The position numbers and the translations under genes are program-made. The notes under the pieces were generated by a model. It saw nothing but the letters and a program-made list of their open reading frames with translations, ran no database searches and had not been told where the DNA came from. Positions 12,699-25,100 of a stretch of 64,000 nt of DNA are shown here, one piece after another. This DNA comes from Chlorops oryzae. Taxonomy: Eukaryota; Arthropoda; Insecta; Diptera; Chloropidae. The stretch spans positions 99,826,285-99,890,284 of the forward strand of contig CM035807.1 of the NCBI GenBank assembly GCA_020466095.1, in the 5' to 3' direction. Each line of letters starts with the position of its first letter. Position 1 is the stretch's first letter.

Positions 12699-13419
12699 AG
12701 AAGGCAATTCATTAGCATCCAAATTAAAAAATAACATTTTTATTGAGTGACTGCGACAGTGGATGTTTTCGTAAAGGCCATTAAGCATTTTAAGTAGCAC
12801 TAAAAATATGAAGGGATAGTGCAATTTTTTTCACTACAGTTAAAAATTTACTGAGAGTGAAACCACTAAGAAAATAGAGACAGAGCAATGGGCCCATATT
12901 TGTTCAATTTTATTTAAGTTTATCAAATTATCCATAATATCCACTTAGACATTATAATTTCTTATCAGAGTTAATCAGTTTTTGGCGCGCGTCCATTGCC
13001 GATTCCCACAATTAATTAATATCGCGCAGAATTGTAATGAAGATGATGTAACGACGTAGGATCGATTGTTGGCTTCGCATTTCCATCTAATGGAAATTCA
13101 ATTCGTATGTATGTATGTATGTGACGATTGCCACTATTTGAAAAGCATTTCGCCAATATGGTTGTGTATAAATGCATTGTTGTTGTTGTTTGCACACTTT
13201 CACGCATTATGCCAGTGTCAGGCAGTTTCAGGAGTTTTCCGTTCACTTATCGGCTCATATTGTTTTTTATTAAATATGTAGTTGTCTAAGTTTTTTTTTT
13301 CAAATGTTTTTATTAACGAAAGTAGACAGAGTTTTTCAACCCAAGTCAATATTTGCATAAAGTTATTTGTTTTTTTTTTCCTTGTTCAACAAGAAAATTA
13401 AAATGTTTTATGCCCGGTT
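12699..13419. other. Spacer with GTAT microsatellite
   Basis: AT-rich non-coding DNA with a TATG/GTAT run near 13105-13122 and several T runs. No gene is seen. Confidence 0.5.
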
Positions 13420-13572
13420 TTCAATAGCGCAGGAATTCCCGAAAATATTCAACAATTCCAAACGTACGGAACCAATTACAATCAAATACGCAGTTCAATG
13501 AATATGGTTCCATATGTTTGCATGCGTTGAACATTTTTAGGATTTCCTTCGCTGGTGTAAACCAAGCATTAC
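13420..13572. mobile_element. Hairpin MITE, family A copy 1
   Basis: Imperfect inverted ends (CCGGTTTTCAATAGCGCAGGAATT against AGGATTTCCTTCGCTGGTGTAAACC) enclose TTCAACAATTCCAAACGTACGGAA, with an inverted partner (GGTTCCATATGTTTGCATGCGTTGAA). A diverged relative lies at 15471-15625. Confidence 0.55.
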
Positions 13573-13845
13573 TCGAACCTAGTTTATTAAGTCTAAAAAA
13601 ATAAAAGAATAAATACGCATAGTTTATGGAAAGTATTAACAGTAAAAACGGAATATTTCTGTATGATTTATAGCGGAATAAAATGAAGTTAAGAAAATAT
13701 AGCTTCTTTAAGCAACAGTTATAAAAATCCAAATGATTTGTCTCGTCTTCCACGTTTCACGATGTCTTTGATTTGAATATATTTTTTCAGACTTAATTAA
13801 TTAGGGAATATCTTAACATTAAATTTCAATAACGAAATGTATGTA

Positions 13846-13882
13846 CAGTGTACTCTCTCTTAAGCGGACACCTGCGGGACCG

Positions 13883-13921
<39 letters not shown>

Positions 13922-13962
13922 TTTAAAATACCGCTGAAAAGAGGTGTCCGCTTAAGAAGAAA
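13846..13962. mobile_element. TA-CAGT hairpin element with (AT)n core
   Basis: The element begins CAGTGTACTCTCTC directly after TA and continues TTAAGCGGACACC. The complement GGTGTCCGCTTAAGA follows after a core of A17 and an (AT)n run. The right terminus is not clear, so the copy may be truncated or extend to about 14030, where a further GTGTCCGTTCAAG occurs. The terminus type matches the other TACAGT elements in this window. Confidence 0.55.
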
Positions 13963-15054
13963 CTATTTGAGAAGCAGAAATACTAGAGCATTACCAAAAA
14001 GTGTCCGTTCAAGTTCTTTAAGCATATTAAAAGAAAATTTGAGTTTGTCGATTTTTCTTTTCTAATGTATTTGCATAAGTTTGAAGATTCACAAGCCCTT
14101 ATCGAAGAGTTAATTAAAAACACACCAACAAAGAGAGAAAAAAAAAACTATTTTTCGGAAGTCTTAGTAATTCAATTTATGTGGGAAACCACACAATTTC
14201 TTGCTGCTGTTGCCAAACCTCTAAGCTCCTTGCCGTAGAACACGTGAAAAATGACGGCTTTTCCAATTTTTCCAGTCAACAAGAGAAAAGCAACAACAAG
14301 ATTTTATAAAGTAACGCTACTTTTCTTGAAATTTATAATCATCACGGAGCTATGACCTTGAAAAAGTCTCTTGATTTGTACACTCCAACCCTAACCACGC
14401 ACACTTAACCCTTTCTTTTCCAATATACATACATACATATGTGCATACATACCTTATATCACGCGACGTTCGGCTGATAACTGATAGTCCTTTGGAAAGG
14501 GCGAAAAACCGGGCGGCTGCTTTTTTTTTATAAAATTTGTAAATTTCGGCTTGCCGCACAATGGACAAGATTTTCTTCCGGTTTTTTTTTTTTTCTTCTT
14601 ATTAGCAGTCTTTTTAAAATACGATCTCAAATATCACTTTCTTAACTGTAGTTAACAATTTCCGTTTTTCACTAATATTCACAGAAGTCCGAGTGCAGAC
14701 GTGCGCAGGAAAAACCACCAGCCGTTGAACGTTAAGCACAAAATGTGTAAAAAATGAGAGCGCGTGGCTTTTATAAGCACAAAATGTGTGCAGAAAAAAG
14801 AGAGCTTTTTGTACGTTCTAGAGAGCTTTTTTTTTCTATCTCTTTTTATGGCTTTTTTATGTTTATGTCTAGCTACAAATTAAGGCCCCTTGTCCAATAA
14901 CGACTGATTTGCAAAACAATTGACGCTGCGTCAAATTTGCGGCGCGCTGTTGCTTTTGAAATTTTAAAATTGTGTTCGGCTCGTTACATTTTAGGTACTC
15001 CTGTATTCGTTGTGTTTGATACTTGTAGGTTGAAACTTTGATTATGAAGAGGAC
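13963..15054. other. Spacer; possible FASN first exon on minus
   Basis: No protein-coding signal. On the minus strand, GCGTGATATAAG followed by GTATGT forms a plausible splice donor, with the exon ending at 14453. A TATAAAA motif lies at about 14532-14526 and ATCAGTT at about 14485-14479. This could be the FASN first exon and promoter, but the TATA-to-initiator spacing is longer than normal. A CACGTG E-box lies near 14239. Confidence 0.25.
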
Positions 15055-15152
15055 ATTTACACGTTAAGACATTTCGATAATGAAACACATATTTTGTGTG
15101 TGCTAGGGACGCGTGGGGATGTGGTATGGGAGCATTTTTCTCTCTTTGCGCT
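15055..15152. mobile_element. Half copy of the ATTTACACGTTAAGAC MITE
   Basis: It matches the left half of the hairpin element at 27247-27394 (ATTTACACGTTAAGACATTT, GATAATGAAACACA, GCTAGGGACGCG, TTTTTCTCTCTT). It lacks the right inverted end, so it is a truncated copy. Confidence 0.7.
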
Positions 15153-15470
15153 GCTAAAAAAAAATAAGTAATTGTGTTATAGTCCACCTTGCAAGGACGT
15201 CTTCTTCATGTGAAAAAACGAAAGGCCAGTTATTTCGGCTGCAAAAAATAAAAATCCCATAATAACGATTATTCAGGCTGACTAAAATAAACGACAAAAA
15301 TAACAGTTATCTCTTGACTTTTAAGAAAAAATCTAAGATTTAAAATTTTGTCCTTCAAATGAAGCCAAAGACGTGATAATCAAAATTGTGTGCTCAATAT
15401 GTTTCTGCGTCAAGTCTTTCTATTTGATTTTTTTGTTTAAGGTTTCGCAAATAACTATTATTTTCGGTCC

Positions 15471-15625
15471 CTGATTCTGGCAAACATTCAACACTTCCAA
15501 GCATATGGAATCTGTTTCAATGAACTACGCTTTGATATGTAATTGGTTCTATATATTTGTATATGTTAAACCTTTACAGGAATTGATGCGTAAGAATTCC
15601 TGCACTATTGCTAATCAGGCATAAA
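15471..15625. mobile_element. Hairpin MITE, family A copy 2 (diverged)
   Basis: CCTGATTCTGG on the left and CTAATCAGG on the right are partly inverted. The interior CATTCAACACTTCCAAGCATATGGAA and GGTTCTATATATTTGTATATGTTAAAC parallel the element at 13420-13572. Confidence 0.45.
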
Positions 15626-17117
15626 TCTAGCTATAAACTTAACAGAAATAATATTTCATGATTATGTTAACAAATCTAAGATTTTTAAGTCGCATTAAAT
15701 ATTACAAAATAAATATATATAAGTTTCAATTATTCTTGGTTTTATCATTGAAGTGGTACTCTTCTGAAGACTCTGGAATGCAAATATGTTTTAAATCAGA
15801 AATGCTAAAAACTTCATATAAAATAAACCCTTGACAAAATTTCTTATTCATATCATAGAAATCTGTTTTTATTTATATGAAGTTTTCATTAAAAATCTCG
15901 ATTTAGTTGGCATACATGAATGTTTTGTATTAACATATATTAAGAAGCCAGAAAAATGTTCTGTTCCACTTTTAGAATAGCCCCCGTTTGACATAAGTGT
16001 TCAAGTTATTCATGCTGTGTCTACCTTAATCAATAGTAAATTTCACTGAATCTCTTTAGTTTTCAAGTTATTTCGATATATAGAAAACCCAAATTTAATT
16101 TGAGAACAATATTGCTGATAATCTAAACTAATTCATCGGTTTATTAGCAGCTCTGTCATATTTCTCAATATCACAATTTCTGTCAGAAGCGTGATAATTG
16201 GAGAGCAACAGGAAGACGAAAAATCACTGACGTGAAGTTATTCGTGCTCTCTACAGTAACTTATTTTCATAGTATTATTATTGCAAATTTTGCTGAACGA
16301 ATAATGTAATTAAGAAAAAAATATTAATTCTAATTCGAAATGTTTTCTTTTTTTTTTTTTTTTTTTTACTTTAAAAAAGAGAGCAAACTTAACAAAAATT
16401 CGGTCTGATCAGAGTTGATAAAATTTGACTAGTCCGAGATCGTTCGATCCCCGAGAAGAGAATACCACACTTTTCTTTTTAAAAATTGTGCTTGAACTGA
16501 AATTGATAAACCGTATCACGCTATAAGTTCAGTTTGCTGAGTGGACAAAAGTACCTACATGCACCTAATCTACATCGGAATTGTTTATTACTGCGAGCGA
16601 TCATGTCACCATGTGCCATTTTAGGTGCTCAATTGCAAATTTCTAGCTCTAAATTGGTGATAAGGAGAAAAGCGAAATGCAGCGAAGAGTAAATAAATAA
16701 TCATCTTGACCGTAAAGCTGTATCCGGGGCTGCCATTGCTAGCAGTCCAAAATTTATTTATGGCAATAGTGGAATTTATGTTTTATTGCAACATTTCACC
16801 CTGTTGACTGGAAGACGAGATAAATTAGATTATATAAAGCAAAACAAAACAACGCTTACATAACATTAAAATAAATTGCATAATTACGAAAAATGCGTCA
16901 ATTGAAATTAATCGGACATTTAAATATACCTACACAAATAGTCTAAAAAGAAAAAAAAGGCTTATCAAAAATAATCCAAAGCATTCTTGTCGTCATTCTA
17001 CTTGGCGCTTTTAATGGAAAAATATTAAAATTTTATTGAAGGAAATAGCTTAAACTACATAAATACTAATAAGCTAAGATTTCGAGCTCAATTATATATC
17101 ACGATGCGAGATTTTTA
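15626..17117. other. AT-rich intergenic spacer
   Basis: Spacer between FASN's upstream region and the 3' end of the RTN4IP1-like gene. It has A/T homopolymers (T run near 16350) and no gene. A GTTCGATCCCC string near 16443 resembles a tRNA B box but no tRNA fold surrounds it. Confidence 0.5.
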
Positions 17118-20100
17118 TTAATTCATATTTATATTGTTATAACGATTCTTCCCGCGCAAATGTCCATTTTTCACGTGTTGGTAAGAGGCTGGTAATTCGT
17201 CGAAGTTATATGAAGTGTCGATATTGGGCAATAGCTGAAAATGAAACAGAAGAACAAGTTGATTTAGCAGGTTTGAAGCAGGGATCGTAAAATTTATGAA
17301 GAATATTGCTTACGCATAAATAAATAATAAAAACCAGGCCCGTGCACATGATACAAGAAAACAAGATAGCGCCACTTGAGAGAGGAAACGTCACAAACTC
17401 AAAACCGCGATTCGTTGTTGTTGTTTCCCATGTTAAACCGGCTTTTTACTTTTTTGAATAGCATGGGAAACAACAACATTTTCTCGCTCAGTGACGTCAC
17501 AAACTCAATTTTCGGCTCTCAAAGAGAGCCTCAAAATAGCGGTACTGAAGTGGCGCTATCTTGTTTTCTTGTATCATGGCCCGTGCACAGGAATCACTCA
17601 AACCCTCGCCTTGCGCACGGGCCTGATAAAAACTATAAACTACAAACCCTTTGGTGAGTCAAAGAATACTCTGCCTGATTCTAAATATTCACGGGAATTT
17701 TTCTCAGCGTTTTTGAATCCTATTCTAAATTCGGAGGCAAGAATTTCGGAAATTTTTCAGCATAAATTTCGCCACCTTCTTCCTTTTATTCACTACGGGG
17801 TACGCATGCCCGTAACTGTGCCAGGAACGATAGAAGATTTTTGAACTACAGGCGGACTCGTATATTTTAACCAGAAACAAAGTAGAGTTGATTGCCAATG
17901 GCATTAATTGTTTTTTACGCAGGCATAAGTCCTAAAATTCTCATTTGGTTTATAAGAATCGCAAGTTTTTACAAAATTTTCGCTACGCGAAGTGACAGGA
18001 ATTTGAGTATGTTTGTCATATTTATGGGTTTTTTTTCGTGGTTTTGGAAATTTGAACTCTGGTGTAGATGTAAATGGAGCTGCCTTGTTTGTTCGATCTT
18101 GTGAAATGATAATTGTCATGTTGAGTTTTTTTTTTTCATGTGGGCAATCTGGAAAATCTTATTTAACTTCACTTGGAGGATATGCGGAATTAAAGTAGGA
18201 ACTGCTTAATAGTATTTTGTATATATAATGTTTTGCAAACCCTTTTTCCTGACAATTTCATATCTGAATGTACTTTTTATTGTATATAAAATATTCGACT
18301 TTGAGGAAGACTTGATTATTTTTGTGGCAATAAGACAAAACAGTTTCAATCGATCTCAAAACTATGTAAGAGAAAGTGTTAAAGGTGTTAATTTTCTTTA
18401 CTTTGGGGTATAGTTTGTTCAAATCGGATGATAAATTGTCGATTTATGCTCGAAAAAGCTGCAAACAAGTGTTATTATCTGAGTTTAATTTATTCGTCAT
18501 GATTAAGGCTCGATACTTAAATCATTAGTAAAAATGTACTTCAAACAACAAAAATGGGCCCTCACCACAATCGAAAGCTAATTTTTATTCTCTGAGGGAG
18601 AAATTAAACTCAGAGAATAACTTTTATTTTCTGATAGAAAAATAAAAATAGGTGTATAAAAGTGTTTGTAATTTTCAGAAAGATCAAGAAAATTGTCTTA
18701 TCATTGACCCTGAAATAATGGGACTACAAGGTTCACAATTCTCTGACTTTTTGATGTGAAAAATCTGAAACAAAAATCTAAGCAATATTATATCAATCCA
18801 TATAATTTAATGACAAAACACACACACACAACACACACACACACACACACACACTCTTTATCTCTCTCTTTTTCGCTATCGAAGCAATCGTTAACAAGTT
18901 AAAGTCAATGATTATATGAAAGTCGATTTTCGTACCTTTTTACGCTTAACCAGTTGGCCAATGAACTGGATTCCTTGAGGTGCTGGTGTGAAAAATCCCC
19001 ACTTGACTAGTCCCTTTTGTGAGCTCAAAGTATTCACATTCGACTCGAGTAATTGAAAAACATTTTTGACCATACCAACGGCCAAGCCAGATTCGTCTAC
19101 GTTCCGTAAAAGCGGCGGCGAGAACGTTATATATTGTTTGAAATTGAAATCCAAACTGTTGGCGTACGCAGCTCCCTGGCCAGCGCAATCTAGAACAATG
19201 TCGTAAGGTGAAAAATTACGCAATTCCTCGGCTTCCTTCGGGTTCTTATAATCAATGACTACATTCGCGCCAGCTGCTCGGACCATTTGTTTGGCATCTT
19301 CGCTGCATGTTGCTAATACCTCGGCTCCTTCTGCTTTTAGCATCTGAATGGCCAATGAGCCAACGCCTCCTGACCCGCCTAGCACAAGTACACGTTTATT
19401 AATAGCACTATTTCCCAAACTAGCTGGCCTCAAGGCGCCACCTATTCCCGCTAAGCCTCCCGTTATATATAATCCAGACCAAGCGGTCAATCCAGCGTAG
19501 AGCACGGCAGCAGCTTCAGTGTCCGACAAAGATTCTGGTGCACCTGAAAGCTACAATAAACAAATCAGAATAATAACATTTTAATTAAAGCTTTGCTCGC
19601 TCACGCAATGACCAGGAACGACCACGTATTCTCCATGTGCTCCCTGTAAATGTGGTGGCACAACACCCCAAACTCGTTGACCAATCTCAAGTTTACTCGT
19701 GGCTGAACATCCGCTGCCCATTCCACATTGAACCAACTCGCCACAAAATTCGCGGCCAAGTGTGAGTGGAAACTCGATTTCCGGCTTGCAGCGCATCAAA
19801 TTTAAGAATTGTGCTCCGTATCCTCCTATAGTGGCACATCTCAATTGTATAAAAATGTTTATGCTTATCGAATTTACCTAGCATGGCAACATCAATTGGA
19901 TTAACGCCGGCTGCCTTCACACGTACCAAACAATCGTCGGATCTTGTGATTTTTGGTACCTTTAGATTGTTAGAGAATTGAAGCTCACTTAGATCTCCAT
20001 AGCCATGAATTTGCCAGGCACTCATTTTTAATGTCGATTTTGCATTATATTCAAACTAATGGAGAGAAAGATCAACAGAACCATTTTAAGTATCTATTCT

Positions 20101-20419
20101 CATTTCATAAAATTACATCAATGCAAGCAAGGAAAAAACCTCATGGATCAACCACTCGAACGATCCATACATTTTCCTCAATAGTTTCATTTTCAAAAGA
20201 TACAAGAATTAATGGCGAGTTATTATTAGTATTTGACTATGTATCTTTCTTCTTCTCTTCAATATACATACATATGTATCTGAAATTTTAATTCTTGATT
20301 ACCTGCTTATTTCGGCTTCCTGCCGATTCACTCGTGGATTCCGTCATGTAAGTACGCATTACAATGAGCGATGGCGTAATTCGATTCCTCGTTGGTTGCA
20401 GAAATATTTTGAAAAACAT
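17118..20419 (-). CDS. RTN4IP1: RTN4IP1-like mitochondrial NADPH oxidoreductase
   Basis: Member of the zinc-free MDR quinone-oxidoreductase family. RTN4IP1/OPA10 is a mitochondrial matrix NADPH oxidoreductase linked to CoQ synthesis and complex I assembly. Exons are 20419-20303, 20055-19878, 19825-19605, 19550-18936 and 17234-17118. All have GT-AG borders with matching phases, giving 416 codons (415 aa). Exon 1 encodes an acid-free, basic N-terminus (MFFKIFLQPTRNRITPS), a good mitochondrial presequence. The catalytic domain starts near SAWQIHGYG. The substrate-side segment has FPLTLGREFCGE and the Rossmann loop GGSGGVG is at about 230-236. The last exon carries the expected C-terminus (IDTSYNFDELPASY, VKNGHLRGK) but ends in an unusual Asn-rich tail. 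Its intron is 1.7 kb and holds a MITE and a CA repeat, so the final exon is easy to miss. Confidence 0.93.
17347..17578. mobile_element. Mutator-like MITE with 9-bp target duplication
   Basis: A 232-bp element with perfect 31-bp terminal inverted repeats beginning CATGATACAAGAAAACAAGA and ending in GCGCCACTT. It is flanked on both sides by GCCCGTGCA (17338-17346 and 17579-17587), an exact 9-bp target-site duplication, the size typical of Mutator-like elements. Inside is a second palindrome, GTTTCCCATG to CATGGGAAAC. There is no transposase. It sits in the last intron of the RTN4IP1-like gene. Confidence 0.85.
18815..18854. repeat. (CA)n microsatellite
   Basis: About 20 CA units with one interruption, followed by a CT-rich stretch. 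It lies in intron 4 of the RTN4IP1-like gene, about 80 bases from the splice donor. Confidence 0.9.
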
Positions 20420-21639
20420 TTTTAAAATTTTCAATTGTTATCTAACGCGAAATGAGTTGTTTACAAAATAGAATCAGCTGTCAAATGGCTTTGCCGTCTA
20501 GGGATGTAACCTATGCCTGCGTGAATTCGCATTTGCGGAATTAACCTATCCCAGCAAACATTTACATTTTTAGACTACTTTTTAGACTCTAAATTTTGAG
20601 CAAAACAGTCTAAATCGAGCTTCAAAAAGACTCTAAAAATAGTGTGTTTTTGTATGAAAAGGGACACACGTTTAGAGTCTAAAATAAGAGTGAAAAAAAA
20701 GTATAATCGAACTGTGTTTTTAGAGTTTTATTATACTCTTGTAAGACTTTTTTTATACTCTTCCCAGGATACATTTAGACACTTTTTAGACTTTTAAAAC
20801 CGCGTTTTTAAAGTGTTATTGCACTCTTTTTAATGTTTTTTATGCTCTTTTTTGAAGTATGAAAAGAGTGTTTTTGCAGTCTAAATGAAACGTAAATCAA
20901 CTCGCCTTGTTACCACTATTTTTACCCATTTTTCTTCCTTTCATTGAAATTAAAATCATAATTTTTGTCACGTAATTTTTTTATTTCCTTCCAATATCTC
21001 GTCTCGTTTCGAAATCCTCAAAGGCACGCTCAGTTTTGAATGGCTTCATTGGCATAGAATTCTCTTGCTTCGAGCCCGCAACTTGTTTATTCATTATTCA
21101 ATCTGTATCGCGTATCAATTCCTGCAGAATCTTTCGCTGCTAGCACTTCTTTTCTATTGATTTCTATCTCCACAGTAGTAGCTCATTCAGTTATACACAT
21201 TAAATTTAGAACTCATGTGAAGATTTTTTCTTGACTCATTGTTCTAATTTACTTCATGTAGTAACATCATGATTTATATATAATCATTAAAAACGAGTGA
21301 AGATGTTATCGAATATCTTACCATTCTCATTTGATTCATGGTCAACATATGACTTTAATTTAGTCTTTAGAGTGTTATGTTTTCAAAGTATGTAAACGTC
21401 AAGTATATTCTTTCGTATACTGTAGACTTTATTTATGAGGCTTTAAGAATCGGTATAAATTAATACTTTTATAGACTTAATATTTATCAGACTCAAAAAA
21501 TGTTTAATGACAGTAATTGCGATTGTCAAAAAAGTTAGATGCCGGATAAATCGTCAAAGTAATGATTTTTATACTTTTTTAGCTTCTTACATCTAAAACC
21601 TGGTTAGTTACCGCATAGTATCTGGTACATTTTAACTTT
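20420..21639. other. Spacer with TTTAGACTC-like repeats
   Basis: From 20560 to 20900 the motif TTTAGACTC, or its complement GAGTCTAAA, recurs many times in both orientations with T-rich linkers. The block is preceded by CCCAGCAAACATTTAC, a terminus-like string. The rest is AT-rich with no gene. Confidence 0.45.
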
Positions 21640-21858
21640 CTGCCAATGCTTTGAGAGACAGCCTCCGCTCTGAGAAAATTATATATTCGTCAATCTTGAG
21701 AGCAAAGTTCTTTTTTAAATATTTGGGGGAAGAAATTCGATGGGGCAAGGGCATTTGACCCATATCCATAACTTTCCTTACCCTATCTATATAAAAAAGG
21801 AGAATATTACTTTCGCGAAGAGTAAATTCCCCGGGAATATTCAGAATCGGGATGTAAA
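21640..21858. mobile_element. MITE family B, copy 1 (left end decayed)
   Basis: It shares CTTGAGAG, TTTTTTAAATATTTGGGGGA, AGAAATT.GATGGGG, CCCATA and CCGGGAATATTCAGAATYGGG with the element at 59190-59392. There the ends form a clean inverted pair. Here the left inverted end is not recognisable. Confidence 0.65.
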
Positions 21859-22166
21859 TATAAAAATACAAAGAATGGCAGAAATAAGTTTTATTTACAT
21901 ATTGTTTTAAGAAGAGACTTCCGTCTGACTGTTTTGTTAGTTAATATAAAAAGATGTCTAAAATCAGAATGTCCTAAAAAATGTATTTATGCAAGCCATG
22001 AAACATTACGATTTTGTAAAAATATTTAATTCTTTTTAAATTATAACAGAATCTTGGGCTTCAATAATAAATTGCCTTCAGACTTTTCAGAAAAAAAAAG
22101 TTCGCACACACACACACACACCTTATAGTTAAAATTCGATAAAGAACATATGCCGTTTGTTCGACT
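21859..22166. other. POLRMT 3' flank
   Basis: Short AT-rich region after the POLRMT stop, with a CA run at about 22105-22121. No gene is seen. Confidence 0.5.
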
Positions 22167-25100
22167 TCAGCTAAAAAAGTAGACCGAGTCGAGCACTTTT
22201 CTCAAATCGAAATCCCCTTTCGGAGGCAATTGGCTCAGTACGTCGAACATTTTTCCATCATAGACGTTCCCCTTTGAGGTTCTGAAAACATCATTCGTTG
22301 ATATTTACTATTTTTCATTATATATATATATATATATATATGCATATAAGACAAAATAAAGATAGCTCTCTTACCCCTTGCCATCGTAGCGACTTTGTAG
22401 AAATTTCGATAGATCCTCTAAAATCGGTTGAGAATGTAACGCGACGAATTGGTCGCGACATATTTTGTTCATATCTGGAACCGTGCAGGCATGTGTCCAA
22501 AAACAGTCATGAACAGATACAAATGTCAATCCTTTACGTTCACAGTGCAGCGAAGTTAGCATCATGTGCGAAGAGTCCAGCGAATGTATGAAGTTGGGTG
22601 GAAAGGCGTTCTTTTGTTTCAAAATATTCGGACGCTCATACATGTCCATGGACATGACTTCTGAAATTTTGTTTCCGGCTCGAGTATGGTTAAGCTTTAG
22701 CTCTTGTCGAGTATAAGGCTGGACGACAGGCAAGCCCAGAGGCGTTACCCACTCTACATTTTGAAAACAAACGCCCGATATAAGGCGTGCGCAATTTGTG
22801 AACCAGTCTTGTATTTCACGTGTTGACGTAAACATCTCACGTAGGCTTTCGAAAGTTTTCGTTGTGAGGTACGATGAAGCTGGCCAAACCCAGTCTTGCG
22901 GAAAGTCACTGAGGTCTTTAAGTTGACGTGCTATCTGCAGACGTGCGCCATAACGCGTAACTCCGTACACAGTGGTCATCACCGTTTGTTTAATCACTTT
23001 CCTCCTTACAAATCCCTCGAGGGCCTGAGCAACATGAAGTCCATTTTCTGCATCATTCTTGCGTGCCTTTTCTACTAACGCTGCAACAGAACTGTAAACA
23101 TCCTGCGGAACAGTAGATGGAGATAAATTTACACTGCAAGCACCAGCTTCGTCTCTTCCAAGAGCGGCATAATGTTGTAGGCCATTGCACGAACCATCTT
23201 GATGTACTGGAAACTGACTCATGTATCCTAAAGAATGTATCCATACAAAAATGTATTTGATATTAAAAAAAAAAAAAAAAAAAAAAATCAATTGAAACCT
23301 ACCTTCAATATTTCCCGAGCGGATGACTTTTGCAATTTCAATGCAACAAGCTAATGTCTGCCAAGGCTCATCCGATTTGGCCCACCACATACGTCCGGTA
23401 AGTGGGTTATCAGCGGAATCCAGAATCTCAGACATAACATCTTCGGCATAGAGCAGACGTTCACGCACCGAGTCCCGTTTCTTGAGGCCAGTTAAGTTGA
23501 TGCAATGCAGCTTAAGCCAGCTCAAACCATCAGGCCCAAGCGGTCGTGCTTTATCAAATATTAACATTGAACGTGCTAAATCCGATCCCAAATGGTTAAG
23601 ATGCGGAGGCACTGGATACACACGTCCTCTGAAATCCATATTGTGAGGCAGCCAAAATACTTTATCACGATACTAGAAATGGAAATATAATGCAGGTTTT
23701 GTGATTCGAAGCTCACAGGATATTAAAGAATATTTTACTTACATGATTCGCCAAAGAAAGTCGGTAGAGTGTATCACACCATAAACTATACATTTCCGCT
23801 TGTCGGCGACGACGTTTAAGAGTTTCTTTAAAAATTGTAGACCGTTCTATAGCAGATATAGAAGTATCTGTCTTGTGAATAGTTGGAAGCGGGGGCAATG
23901 AGGTTGGTGGTTGTGGTACGTCTAGTTTCGCATTGCCACCGTTCTGAAAAACTTCTATTATGATGTCCAGGATCTGCAAGAACAAAAATTATTATTGCTA
24001 TGTTGTGATAATTTCAAAGATAGTCAATGTATTATTACATCAGTGTTAACTCTCCAAGGTATGCTTGCAAGTTGATTTAATGAATCTAAGGCTGGATAAA
24101 TTGATTGAACACTCGCGTTATTAATGCGCTCCCATTGTTGATGAGCCTAAGAAAGCGTGAGAAAATATATATTTTGAGCAAACGAATTAAGAAACATCAC
24201 ACGGTACCTGATGCGGTAGTCGAATTAATTCAGCTTTGTTTAATAAATAGCCACCGTTAAACGGTGTGCTCCATGGCTGAGGGGGACAAAGCATGGGTAA
24301 TAAATTGGAGTCGAAAGTTAAAGTTTGTTGCCGGGAAGCACGGAACAATCTGCAATATATTAAGAAGGAATCCGGTTGATAAAGCTATAATGTCGGTGAG
24401 CTTGAAATCTTACCTCGCCAATACTGGATGTGGTTTTACTTCTTCTTTGACCAACCGACCCTGATTTCGGAATAGTGTATAAAACGCAGGTAAAATATTT
24501 TGTTGTTTGCTCTTTTCTTTTGCACGCATTATTTTTGAATCGATTTTAATATCTCTTATGAGAATGTTGTAAAGAAACTTCCCCACACCCGCCAATACAT
24601 TCGTAGGCCACGCAATCATTTTTATATCCATGCTAGGACCTGTGCAACGAGCTTTGTGCACTAATTGTTGCCAAACCTGTCTGCAGTTTTCATTGGTTTG
24701 TGGTGTTTCCGATGCATCACAATACATACTATAGATATCACCCATTTTTTCGAGCTCTCCATTTGTTTTTTTCTGCTCTATTTGGTATCTGTAATAAAAA
24801 AACATACGTTTTATGGACCAACTGCATTAATAACTGGGTTCCTCTTAGCATAGTAAAATTGAAATTATTTTAAAATACATAGAAATCTCACTCAAATATG
24901 TACGAAATGGAAATCCATGCTCAAATATGATTTTTTTTTTTTTTGGACTAACCGTTGTTGCACCTTCTGACCCAATTCTCGATATAGTTGACCAACAGTA
25001 GGACTAAATGTCTCTGAGCCCTCTGCTAGCTTATAGACTTCTTTAATAAGTATCTCAGTGTATTCAGCTGTATCTAAGGCCTTGAGGTACGTATAATAAT

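Noticed and set aside
16430..16460. GTTCGATCCCC tRNA B-box-like string
   Set aside because: No T-arm or acceptor pairing and no A box 40-60 bases upstream, so it is not a tRNA gene.
18912..18935. The RTN4IP1-like protein ending in RKSTFI after exon 4
   Set aside because: That reads through a good splice donor (AAG/GTAC) and would lose the conserved C-terminal segment found in phase at 17234-17118.
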